Assembly: GCF_018691265.1 (NCBI RefSeq)
Contig: NW_024881279.1
Coordinates: 4,741,243-4,805,242 of the forward strand
Reading direction: 5' to 3'
DNA from: Tyto alba
Taxonomy: Eukaryota; Chordata; Aves; Strigiformes; Tytonidae
DNA length: 64,000 nucleotides
A program made the translations under genes and the position numbers. Under the pieces are notes generated by a model. That model was not told where the DNA came from. It searched no databases and saw only the letters and a program-made list of their open reading frames with translations. Below are positions 24,601-36,600 of this stretch, one piece after another; the stretch's first letter is position 1, and each line of letters opens with the position of its first letter.

Positions 24601-27600
24601 ATGTGCGCCTCGGAGAGCGGCTGCTCGCCCCTCTGGCAGCGCTGGGAGGCCCTGTCCGAGGCTACCCCCACCCCACTGCGTCCTTTCGGGATTCGGGGAG
24701 CCCCGTTTTCCCCTCGAGGCAGCAAGTTGGCACACCCCAGGCAGAGCCTGTCCCCGCACAGCTTCCACCCCCCCGCCCCCGTGGGTGCCCATCACCATAG
24801 CCAGGCTCCACCCGCTGTGCAGGGCCCCCCCCCCCAGTACCTGTCATTTGAGGCTCTTGATTATTTTAACGACTTGGGGTACCATTCCCCACCGTGCTGT
24901 GGTGGCACCCCCATTCCTCACCGGTGCAGCTGGACAAAGAGAGCCCCAGATGGGGACCACTGCCCACCAATGCCGGGGGTCCAGGGGCTGCCATCCCCCC
25001 CCAGGGATGCTCCCCAGCTGGCAGGACAATGTACAGAGTCTGTCCTTTTGGTGGTGGGATCCCTTTCCTTTAACCACAAGCCCAGTTTCCCCCTTTCAAG
25101 TGTCACCCACTCAGCCTGAAGCCATAGGGGACCTGCCACCACCTTCCCCACCATGACCCCACACCCAGGCTTGCCCTGCTTGCCGCTCATCGCTTGAGAA
25201 ACCTTAGCCCATCAATAATTCAGGGTCTGTTTGTTTGGATTTTGTCGTTGTTGTTGCTTTGAAGAAATCCTGCCAGTTTGGAGCTGTTTTATAACATGTC
25301 TGTGCTGCAGCCCACAACAAACATCCGCGCGTAGCCTGAAATCTTTGTTCTCTGTAAGCGCAAATAATCGTTTCAGCAGCAGACCGGTTTGGTGCGTGGA
25401 TAGACGAACCAGCACATCCTCCGCTACTTGGTGGTAGGTTACAAGCAAGAGATGTGTTTCACAGAGGTACCAATGTACAGCATAGAAGTATCATGGAAAC
25501 AGATTCAGGGCTGAAAGCCGTTCTCACTTACATCGCCGTTTATCTGGATTAACGCTCTTTGGTATCGATGGGCGGAGGACTTGCCTGAGCTGCCTGTAGG
25601 TAGGTGCCAATGTAGGGGTCCATACCCCAATTTAATGCGAGGGCAGAACTCACCTTGTAAGCAGGCAAGTCAGTGAGCCCAGAGGCAGAGAAATGATGGC
25701 AATCAGAAATGATGGCGAGAGCCTGCTACGGCTGGCCCCTGGGGAGTTGCTGAGCAGCACGACGGGGGTCTTGGAGAGCTGGAGGAGGCTCCCCGGGGCT
25801 TCTGCACTTCTCCTGGGTGAAGAGCATCGTCCCCCTGACCCACAACCACCTCTACTGACGCCGACCAGGGTGCTCCCGAAGCAGCGGGAGCCGTGGTGCC
25901 AGAGAACGGGGGAGATCCGGCCGTTTGCTGGGGCGCTGCAGCATGGAGTGGCTGAAGGGAAAGGAGGGGAGGAAGAATAATAATTTAGGTTTAAATAATC
26001 CAGGGTAATTTTGTGTGCAAGTAGCCTTGGCCTTTAAGATTATCTTTAAGCAAGGAAATCTAGAAATATATTCAGGTGGCAGTTCCTTAAGTTGTTGACA
26101 GATGTGAAAACACCGTGAGCCTCTGGAAAGCTAAGCTTATTTAACTCCTTACAGAAAGAGATATTGCAGGAAAGCCGTGTTAATGTATAGATTAGCAGGG
26201 TTGAAAATCAGCGGGAGAAGCTTTAGACATTTTACCTCCACATTTTTCAGCACAATCAGTTTTTATGTCAAGTCGTCGTTTTGCAATTTCCATAAATTCC
26301 TCTTAGTAATTGCAGTAGTTTCCAGCAATATTCAGAGTTTTGCTGCTGGATGGAATGAGGAGGCTTTCATCAGAAGTGCTCCAGGACAGCTCTGTCAGTG
26401 CCGAGCGTTGCTGGAGAGAAACAGCAGCTTATAAAGTGGCTTCTAAAACATTTTGTCATCATCTTAAATTTGAGCAATAATTGATGTCGGTGGGTGGCAG
26501 AAAGGGTGATAATTGGTTCCTGTAAATCTTTTAAGTGCATTAGCAGGCTGCGTTTGTAACAAAATATCTAGAATTTTCACTGTGGCTGGTCGGCTCTCAC
26601 AGGTTGCGTGTCACTGTTTGTTTTGTTGGTCACGCTTTACGTTAAGGGTCTGTTTATAAATAACATTGGTACAAGATTAATGTGTAATTGCTGCATCTCC
26701 CAAGCATTGTGCGCCTGCAGGTGATGGGTTAGAGGTGGCTGCAGAGTCTCAGGTGTTCTGGTGTGGTGTTTGGGTGGTTGTCCATCATCCCCCTGACCTT
26801 TGCAAAGGATGCTTAGGAGAGGACCCGGGGTGCCCAGGGGAGCAGGGGTGGCTGGTGTCCCCGCTGGTGCTTTGAATTCATGGGTGCTCAGCTCCCAGCC
26901 TTATTCAGAGCCAAAGTGTGCTTCTCCCAAAGTGTCCTTCTGCACAGCGGTGCCTAAACTCAGTTTTAGCATCTAGCCAGTGCTTTTTATCTTCAGATTG
27001 CTTTCATTCTCCTGGCCTCTGAGCGGGGAAGAATCCTGAGCACAGCTTTGCAGAGTCAGAAGCCGAAGCAGGCAGATTTGAAGTGACTGGCCCGGGGCAA
27101 GCTGGATGGAGATCTCAGGAGCCCGTGCTCCCCGTGCCATGTGTGAACACCCCTATCCCATCAGGGAGCTGGCATCCTTTCACTCTCAGTTTTTCAAAGA
27201 TACTGAGAGATAAGCCTACATCATATCATAAGTACTTCCCCTTTTTTTTTTTTTTATTTTTTAAAAAAAGGTAATCTTGCTTGTTTATATGTATTTTTAC
27301 TGAAAAGTAAAGTCTAAGGTTTATAGCTTGTGAATCAGCTAATGGCACAGCCTGCAGTCCTGATGACTGTTTGTTCATGAGCTGTTTTATCTCCAGGTAT
27401 CCTCCACAGGGTAAAAGGATTTATTGTTTCAGTAAATTGATTTCAGTGGAGCACAGTTTAGAAATAGGTCTGTTTTGTGAAAGGTGTCTCTCCAGCTACT
27501 TTTTTTCTCCCCACACAGTGAGTTGTCTCACACCACGATAAGGAGTAGCTGAGAATTCATTTAGCAGAAGAATATTGCTCCTTCATGCCACATAAATTAC

Positions 27601-30600
27601 AATACTACAGAAATAATTATAGCGGAGAGCGGCGTTGTGTAAAGGAATGTGCCTGGTGATTCTCCCAGACCTGGCACTGTGGCTTCGGTGCCAGTCCAGC
27701 AATCCCAGCTCCTTTGGGGTAAAACATTTAAATTCTGTGTTTCAGGTGCCATACCTAGGGGAGCTGGGGAGCGAGGGGTCAGGACTGGACCTCTCGGGAG
27801 CCCCACGGGGAGAACAGGGTTGCTGGGCGGCTGCAGAGCTGCAGGGATCGTGGCAGACCCCGGCAGCAGAGATACAGGGAAGTTTTCTGCTGGAAACAAA
27901 GTTCAAATGAAAGGCCGGGTTCCTACGCGTTTTCCCTTCCTGAATCAAATCTGGAGACCTCCTGTCACGCATCATCATCTGGTGCCTCTCCTCCTCCTCC
28001 ACTTCCAAAGCAAAGTCCCCCTTTATTTTTTTGAGGATGCCTCCTTTGGGTGGGTACGTGCTGCTGCCAGCATCCTGCTCTGGGCCGAGAGAGGATAGCC
28101 TTCCTCTGGCCGGGATGCCGTGGGAGGCAGCACTCCCTGGGTGACTGCCCAATGTCAGGGGTGTCCCACCAAAACCAGCCATCGTTTACCAGCTCAGTAT
28201 TAATGGGGCAAGGATACGGGTGGCCTCCTGGTAACGAGTGATGGGACATGGTGCTTTTTACTCCCACGTTAGTGTTTTGAACGTGGCTCCAAATCACTGG
28301 TGATTGTATTGGTGCAAGATCAAATTCTCACTTCTGCCTATGTCCCTCTGGACAGAAACTGAGTTTGTAGCTACACTGCCCTTCTCTGCAGAGCTTTGTT
28401 TTCTCCCCACCTTTCACACAAGAACCTGGCATACCTTAACCAGGTAAAAATACGTTTTTCTTGGTCAGCAGGTAGAGCCCACGGTCCTGGTGATGGTCTT
28501 AAATGTGACTTCACCCCGCTGGAAGTGGCTGAATTTATTGATTGTAGCCAAGATCAGTATCTGGGTCTTTGCTTTTCCTTCCCTGGGGACAATAGCAGTG
28601 TCACTTGTACATGTACACAGGGAGTGTTTTGGTGGAGTATTTTTTTGGGGTTTGTTGTTTAGCTGGCCACAATCAATACAGATAGCATTTTTGCAGCCAA
28701 AAAGATGACAATTTTATGAATGGTGTTTAATAGCACAAACTTTATATGATGGAGAAGGAGATAAATGGAGCACAAATGGAAAAAGCACTTCACCCCCAGG
28801 CCCCATTGTTTAGTGTTTCATAAACGATTAATCGCTTCATCCCCATCAAGTGCAAATGTCAATTCAATAAGCTCCGAGGTACTCTGAATGGCGCTTGGCA
28901 AACGAATTCCTAATGTAATTACATCTAAATGGAGTGTGAGAGCGCGCGTGCCTGTGTGCATGGGAGGAAGAGATCTGTATTTTTTGATGAAGTGGTGTAA
29001 CAGCTACATTGCACGTGGGCTGATAAGGAAACCCCGCTGGGGTGCTGATCGTGCTCTGGCATGAGAGTTTTGGGATCGGCGGGGATTTTCTCCCCAGGGT
29101 GAAGCTGGTGATGCTGAGGTGTTGCTGTGGATGGACAACGCAGGAGCTGGGGAGCCAGTTCCTTCCACTGGGGGTGAAATGGGAATGGTGGTGATGCCAG
29201 TGCCATGCCAGCGTGATCCCAACCCTGCGGGCAGGTTAGGGCCGTGATTCCTGTGCAAACCCCTCTCTCTTTCTTTCCTCCCACTGCCTGCAGCTGCCCT
29301 CTCTCTGCCTGCCCTCTCCCCTGAGCCTGGACGGCTCAAAAAATGTGTGGGGAAAAGCACTGGGAACACTTTAATGATCATTTTACTTTCCAGAAGAGCA
29401 GAGAGAGCAGAGCCTCAAATGTTGGGAGTAAAGGAGTAACTCCAGGCTGACACCCCAGTGCCTAGGATCACAGTCACAGATGAGGACTTGAAGCACTGAC
29501 CAAGAGGAGTGTATTCTTACTGGCCTTGTTTAATGCTCGGATAAAGTCCTGGCTTGCAGCTCTCCATGGAGCAAGTGCAACTCGGGTGGTGTGTTTATAA
29601 AGGGACACTGCTAAGGCAAAACCAATGCTCTGGCTTTGTCTGTCACCCGCTCCCGGTCACATCCGAGCGGCACAATGCCAAGAGCGAACCAGCAGCTCCA
29701 TCCCGGCTCCAGCGTGCGGGGCTCGCTGTGCCAGCGTGGGAGGCTCCACATTGCTGAGCTCCAGCCCCCCCAGGCAGGCTGTGCCAGCTGGGGGCTCTGC
29801 GGGGATCCCGCGCCCATCGCCAGGGATGCTCTGTAATGAAACAGGTATTGTCAGGTTCCTCAGCGTGTTGCGGCACAGCAGCCCGAGCGCTTGAAAGGGC
29901 TGTGATAGGGAACAGTGTTGTCTGTCTTAGATGGTATCTCAGACTCGACACAGACATGTAAAATGCCAGGCTAGATGTTTGCAGAGACTTGTCAAGCCAA
30001 GGGAAACCGTGCCAATGCGAAACATTGGGGAAGAGCTCAAAAAAGGCAGACAATGGTGTGTTTGCTTGCCGAGCTCGCCTACGGGTTGCTTTCCCCCTTG
30101 ACAGAGTTTTTTCAGTCAGTCTGTGGCCATCGGGGAAAGGTGCAGCCCCTGCCAGCCAGGGGTGCTGGCATTGCTGCCCAGGACCCCCACAGCCTCATCG
30201 CTCCCCAGCCCTGGGGACCTTTCAGGGTCCCAGAACTTGGCCTGGGACAGGGATGTCACACTGTGGCTCAAGGGATGCCCAGGATGGCAAATTTTTCACT
30301 GAACATTTAATTAATAATTGCTTCATATTAGTATTTCTTCAAGCCTTTTTTTCTCCTCTGCTCGTGAATGAGATATTTTCTCCTGCTGCCTTCCAACAAG
30401 AAAGGTGGACAGCAGCATGGGTCAGGCTCCTCTGCTGTCTGGTGCTTTCTAGAGCATCCCAGCCCTATTCATCATATACGCAAATGAAATGCAAAGATTA
30501 AATTTTTTTATTGCATCCTGCTCGTATCTCCGTCCCCATCTCTGTGCCTTCCCCAGTGATGAAATAGTGCTCAATGGGAGACAGGGTGCTGTGAGGGCTT

Positions 30601-33600
30601 AACTCTGCCTCTTGCCCCTCACAGACAACCTCACTCTTTCTGCTGACAGATCTTTTTCCCTTCTTTTTTTCCTTACCTGGGGTGACCTCACGTTGCATTT
30701 GTGGCACTGGGATCTTTGTGAGGCAGCCCTTTTTGGGAGCAGCGTTCAGCGTGGCACTGTTTCGGTGCTGCTGGGCTCCTGGCAGCAGCATCCCCTGTAA
30801 TGTGGCTGGGTACCCCGCTGCTGGAGGTTGCTGCTCTGAAAAAGCCTCTCCTGGATATTGGCCTCATATTCCTGGTTGTCACTCTGGAGAAAGCTCTAGT
30901 AAAGCACCTCTGTCGCTTCTTTCCACTAAGATCCTGGTACAAGGGGAATAAAAGACAACACAGCACATCTGAGCCCACCCCCACCCAAGTCTGACCTTCT
31001 GGTTCAACTAAACCCAACCAGGAAAAAAAAACTTTATTTGTCCTCAATTTCAGCCTTTGGCTTCAGTTTTACAGTTGCATTTAATTGGCCTTAAAAGGGT
31101 CAGTTTTCAGTCTTAACAATTAAAGCATTGACTTTGTGTTGCCAAAGCTTGTCTGAGCCCTTGCTGCAGAAAGCATCTTTGCAAAACTTGTCTCCTTGAA
31201 CATTTAAACTGTCAGACCTAATTATCCGCATTGCTTCAGCTGAATGGGTTTCTTTCCTCTCAGCCAGCAGCAATATTTTGTTACTGTCTATGAAACATAA
31301 ACTGCGTCCTGAGTTAGAAGCAGCCGTTTTCTGAATCGCCGCTCTTCCCGTCGCTGTGGATTTGCCTCTTGAGTTGCAATCTAAGATGCTCAGCCCTTTG
31401 CAAAACGCTCCCCGAAGGCGAGTGGGCTCTGAAGCCGAATCAGTGTCCTCCTCTGCCTTCTGCCTTGCAGAAAAGCCCGAGCTGGACGAGATCACCCTGG
31501 AGCGAGTGCTGGAGGAGCTGGAGACCATGTGCTACGAGAACATGAACATCGCCATCGAGACGGAGGAGGGCTTGGGCATCGAGTACGACGAGGACGTGGT
31601 GTGCGACGTCTGCCGCTCGCCGGAGGGGGAGGACGGCAACGAGATGGTGTTCTGCGACAAGTGCAACGTCTGTGTGCACCAGGTGAGCCCCCGCCGCGGG
31701 GGGAGAGCGGCAGGTTTTGGCTGGCTGCACGGCACGCTCCCCTACCCTCCTCAGGGGTCCCTCCCACCGTCCCCCCTTCCCTCAGATGCCCTAGACCCCT
31801 GTTAAGTGTTTCTGATGGATTCCCAGCGCATCTCCAGTGGAGTGAGGACAGCAGATGGGGTCTTGGATAGCTGGCAGCAAGCTGGTTTTTTTCTTACTTT
31901 CTTAGCCCCAACCCTTCATAAGTGCCCAGAGAAATACGCAACCAGAGGTTCAAAACTGCTTCCTGTGAGCTTGCTTTGCCCCCTCCTCCTTACTCTCTGT
32001 GATATTTTCTTTTATTCCTCCTTGTCCATTAATGTGATTATTCTTCTTTCTTGACCCCATCTTTCTTCATTAAACTGCAGTGGGATTTTTAGCACCCAGG
32101 GGTGACCAGCACTGTGTGCAGGTCTGCCGGTGGACCGGGAGGGATGTGGATGCTCAGCCCTGTATTCACTGGAGGAGTGAGCTTGCACAGACCTCCACCC
32201 TCCTCCACAGCATTATATTAGGGGTAGTAAGACCTTCCAGCTCCCCTAGCGCTGTATCACATCACAGGGTTTCTGTCCCAGCTTCCCTACTGTAGGAGTG
32301 TAGGATTTCATTTTCTTTTGCTGCCTGGAGGAAAATGATTTTATTTTTAGACTTGAATGCAAATGCTTCAAGCCCTTGCTGGGCGGGGGGTGGGGGGTGT
32401 GTCTGTGGTCTCCTGCACTTGGGAAAACCTTGACAAGGAGAAAGCAGCCGTGTGAGGGTCTCCTGGGTCCCACGTGGGTCCAGGAAGGTTTTACTGGTTG
32501 TGGTTTGAGGGAAAGTGCCGTGCGGTGCTGGGATGGCAGCAGCAGCTCCTGGGCTTCACCCTTCGTGTGAAGGGGTTTTGATTTTTTTCTTCTAAATAGA
32601 GCCATTTGCTCATCTTTAGGCAGCTTTTCCATCAGCTCTTCCTGGAGGTGGGAGAGCGCTGGAGATATCTATAGTTGTGGGAGGTGGGTGTTTTGAATGG
32701 TTTCCATCAGTGAATCAGATTCCACAAAATACCAGGACAAATCAGGGTTAGTTTGGGTGTTTTTGTTGGTAGTTTTTTTGTTTTTTGTTTTTTTGTTTTT
32801 TTTTTAACAAGCCCAGGTGGCAATACCAGGCCAAGAGCTGACATGTGCTGGGGGAAGGCGGTCAGTGTGCGCAGGGCTGCTGTGGGGACGTAGTGACCCC
32901 ACTGTGCCCACCACGGGCCGTGACACCCCGTGGGCTCCGCTTTTTGCGGCCCCGGTGCTGGGAGCAAAGCGGTGCTGCAGAAGGGGACACGGTGGGCTGG
33001 ATTTCAAGTCTGTTGAAAGAAAAGGGAAATTTTTCCACTGTTTTTAGGGAGCAGAGTCCAGCCCTAAGCCCAATGCCAGCCCGTAAACTGCCTGTGATTT
33101 AATCTCTGCCCCAATTTACACCCTAAGCCACAAAGCCCAGAGCCACAATGTGGGGTGTTACGTGGCATCATGTTACTTGTTTGACTTGCCCCGTGCCTTT
33201 GCCAGCCCCACGGCCAAAACCTGCTGGGCATGATGCTTTCCTGTGGGCATCCGGGTGCCTGTGCCAGGGGCTTCATGTAATCAGGCAGTGGTGGAGGGGA
33301 GCTGGGGTCCCATGGGATATGGCTGCAGCCATACCTCGTCCTCCTGCATCCCAGCGGGCAGGGGCAGAGGCAAGGTTGTGCTCAGACACACGTTGGTGGG
33401 TTATGGTGCCAGAAGGGATCGTTGTAATCATCTCATCTGTATAACACAAGCCATGAGGCTTGCTATTAATTAATTCCCGTGAAGCGCAGCTTTTAGAAAA
33501 CACATGCAATCTTCTTTTTAAATTTTCAGCCAGGAGGAGTCTTCTCCCCTTGTGCTGCTAAATCATTGCGGTTCATTGCTCTCGTGGTGGCAACGTTGCA

Positions 33601-36600
33601 CTTCTCTTTAGCACGGGAATGATCCATCTCCAGCCACCATGCCGTGGTCCTGTCACTCCCGAATTCCCATTCCCTGGCGTGGGGACATGGCCGAGCCCTC
33701 CCTCTGTTCCCTGGACCATGCCAAGATTTTCTGTGGCTCAGCATCCTTCTTGGATTTTTGGCATCCCCTTCTCAGTGATGTTACACCCATCACAAGCTCA
33801 GCGATAAAAATAGCTGCTCTGCTCCTGCCCAGCATTGCCCTGGCTCCATGTTCCCAGAGCACGTTCTGCCTGGTGCTGGACTGGGAGAGCACAGTTAGCT
33901 GGTAACCCACCTCATCCGGGACAGAGGCCCTGTAGTTATTTGCTCCTAGGAGTAGAATTGCACCTTCAGCTGCCCTTAAACCTCTAGGAATAAGTAACTG
34001 AGAGCTAAGACTCTGGTAGCAATGCACACCTGGTCATAAGTCCTGTTTTCCCCTGGATTTTGAGATCAGTCTGCCAGTTTATTCTCCTGGTAGTGCATAC
34101 CAGGCTGGTTTTTGTCTGGTGCTAAATCACATGTTTTATAAACTCTGTTACAGAAATTATTTATCTGTCAGATTTGGAGGCGCTGTGAAACACACAGTTA
34201 AATCCATCTGAACCGTTTAAACTCACAGCAATAATATTACCTCCCTTAATTCCTTATTATCCCAATAATCTGTTCACGAAGTGGCTTATTCCCCTTGGAA
34301 ATCACTATCAGAGTCAATTTGTGCTTTGGGGCAACCTAAAGTCATGCTATAAAGTTTGTTCTTGGCCAGTAAAGACTGAGATACACTTTTCCCACACGGG
34401 CACATCTCTGTGTGCACCCTCTGCCCCTGTCCCTGCCTGCAGCACTGTCACTCGTGGTGACAGTGACCTGCAGCAGCAAGATGAAAAGCTGTTCTTCTTT
34501 GGGGTAAACTTCAAGAAGTGGAGTTGATAAGTGCCTGGGCTCGATTTACAGCCGACAGTGCCAGGGGTCCTTATCGGCACTGCCTGCTTGCCTTCTGCAG
34601 GGACGTCAGAGCAGCCAGTTCTAGATTTAATTACATCACCTCGTTTAAAATAGTGACACAGCCCCGTGTTAGCGCCCAAGGCAGTTGTCTGCCACTCTCT
34701 GAAAACCCTTTAAGTGCAAGTTATCAGGACCTGCTGGTTAAAAACTGTCTAGTTTTAGTAGTAGCTGTTTAATACAGTCATAAGTTACGGCCAAATTGGA
34801 AAGTATTTTATCATCATTATGTGATACAGCTTATAATTTGGCTCTTCCTCAAGTATGGAAGAGAAATATTTATGAAACCCTTTGGCTTCTCTGTGTCCTG
34901 TGCTATCGCAGCAGGTCAGGGAGCTCCATGGGCGACCTGAGTCCTTTAGTTCTCACTCTTTTGGCCGTAAACTTGTCCTTGCCTCCTTTAGATTTATCGT
35001 CCTTTAGATTTATCATCCTTTATGGTTCCTCTCTTCTGATGTCTATTCATGACTATTGGCTTCCCCCTTTTACCTTTCTGTAGTTATTTTCACTTCCCCT
35101 TTAGGCTGTGTTGGGTGTCTAACCAGTGTGGCTGTCTTTCTCAATCATGGGGTTGTGGCTTTTCAGCCCTCAGCTACCTCAGAGGTTTTCTCTGCACGTC
35201 ATTTCTTTCTTCTCCTGAGCCATCATGGATCTGGTCGCTGTTTGGAAACAGGCAGGAGATGAGCGGGCAGATGTCACGCACCGCAGAGCTGCTGGTGGTG
35301 GGGGCTCTGATGGAGCAGCCTCGTTGCCCACCCCTGACCTGAAGCCGGGCGGATGCTTGGTGTGATACACAGCATGTTTTTATACTCTGCTTTTAATTAA
35401 AACCCAGGACATACTGATCCATCGTGAGTATCCATGCGAAAACAGGAAAGGTAGCAAGAAAGGAAGAACTTAACCTCGCTGTCTGTGACTGCAGAGTTGC
35501 TTTAGGTCTGCTGTTTATTAGGATGCCCAGATGTGGTGGCGCTAAGCCAGCGGTAGTGAAGAAGATGATCTGGGAGGATGCTCTTCCTGGGCTGCTGGGA
35601 CTAACCTTCCTCCCTCGTGTCTGCTCAGGCGTGCTACGGCATCCTGAAGGTCCCCATCGGGAGCTGGCTGTGCCGGACCTGCGCCCTCGGCGTTCAGCCC
35701 AAGTGTCTACTGTGCCCGAAGAGAGGGGGAGCGCTGAAGCCCACCCGGAGCGGGACAAAATGGGTCCACGTTAGCTGTGCCTTATGGATACCTGAAGTAA
35801 GATGTTTTCCAACCTCCTTTTGACAGGCGGGTGGGCACAGACCTGGTTTCAAGGCTTGGCCCGGGATGTTCATTAATGGTCTAAATAGCAAGCCCAGTTT
35901 GGCTCGTCAAGCCGTGCCAAGGTCAGAGCCGCGATGCTGGTCGGTCATTGGGCTGTGTGTTTAATTAGCAGCCAGGGGACACCCTGTCAAGGGAGGACTC
36001 GGAGGTAGAGGGCCATTCACAGGACCTCTAGGCAGGTTAAACCTGATTTCATGTGCCCATATGAGATACACAGCAACATCTGGATGAGGAGTTAGCTCAG
36101 AGGAAACACTGACATAAATTCCTCCTTCCATTTCATCCTGATTTGTTTCTGGTTTTGGGGGTTTGGCTTTTTTCCCCAAATTACAAATGACACCAGCAAA
36201 TAAATAAAAAATTCATCCCTCATTCAGACTGCCATAGGCATCCCCCTGTAGGAGATTTGGGATGGTAGCCAGTATTTACAACTTGTCTTCTATTTTGTGG
36301 CCAGGTTAGCATTGGATGTCCTGAAAAAATGGAACCCATTACGAAGATCTCACATATCCCAGCAAGCAGATGGGCTTTGTCCTGCAGCCTCTGCAAGGAG
36401 TGCACTGGGACGTGTATTCAGGTATGAAACTCGGCACCGAAGAAACTCAGACCTCTGGGGTTGTGCCTGTAATAGCCACCAGAGATTCTCAGGATGTTGG
36501 TGGACATGATCTGGCTGAGGCTTATTCCTCCTCTGAGTAAACCTAATGACAGGGAGCACGAACACCCCTCAGATATCATCAGATGTTGTTTGCAATCAAT

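Larger units (their letters stand above)
20288..31470 (+). other. JADE2 intron, 11.2 kb
   Basis: Starts with a duplicated palindrome close to the donor (20331-20364). It contains several AT-rich blocks with ATTA/TAAT motifs (23320-23560, 26000-26720, 28690-28930), a C-rich stretch near 24770-25010, a MIR-like fossil near 27055-27115 and a T-run at 27242. No recognisable gene was seen. Confidence 0.85.
31683..35628 (+). other. JADE2 intron, 3.9 kb, inside the PHD finger
   Basis: Separates the two halves of the first PHD finger between Q180 and A181. It contains a T-rich run (32773-32805), an AT-rich block (34050-34870), and a 16-bp tandem repeat (34985-35022) within pyrimidine-rich sequence. 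No other gene was seen. Confidence 0.85.
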
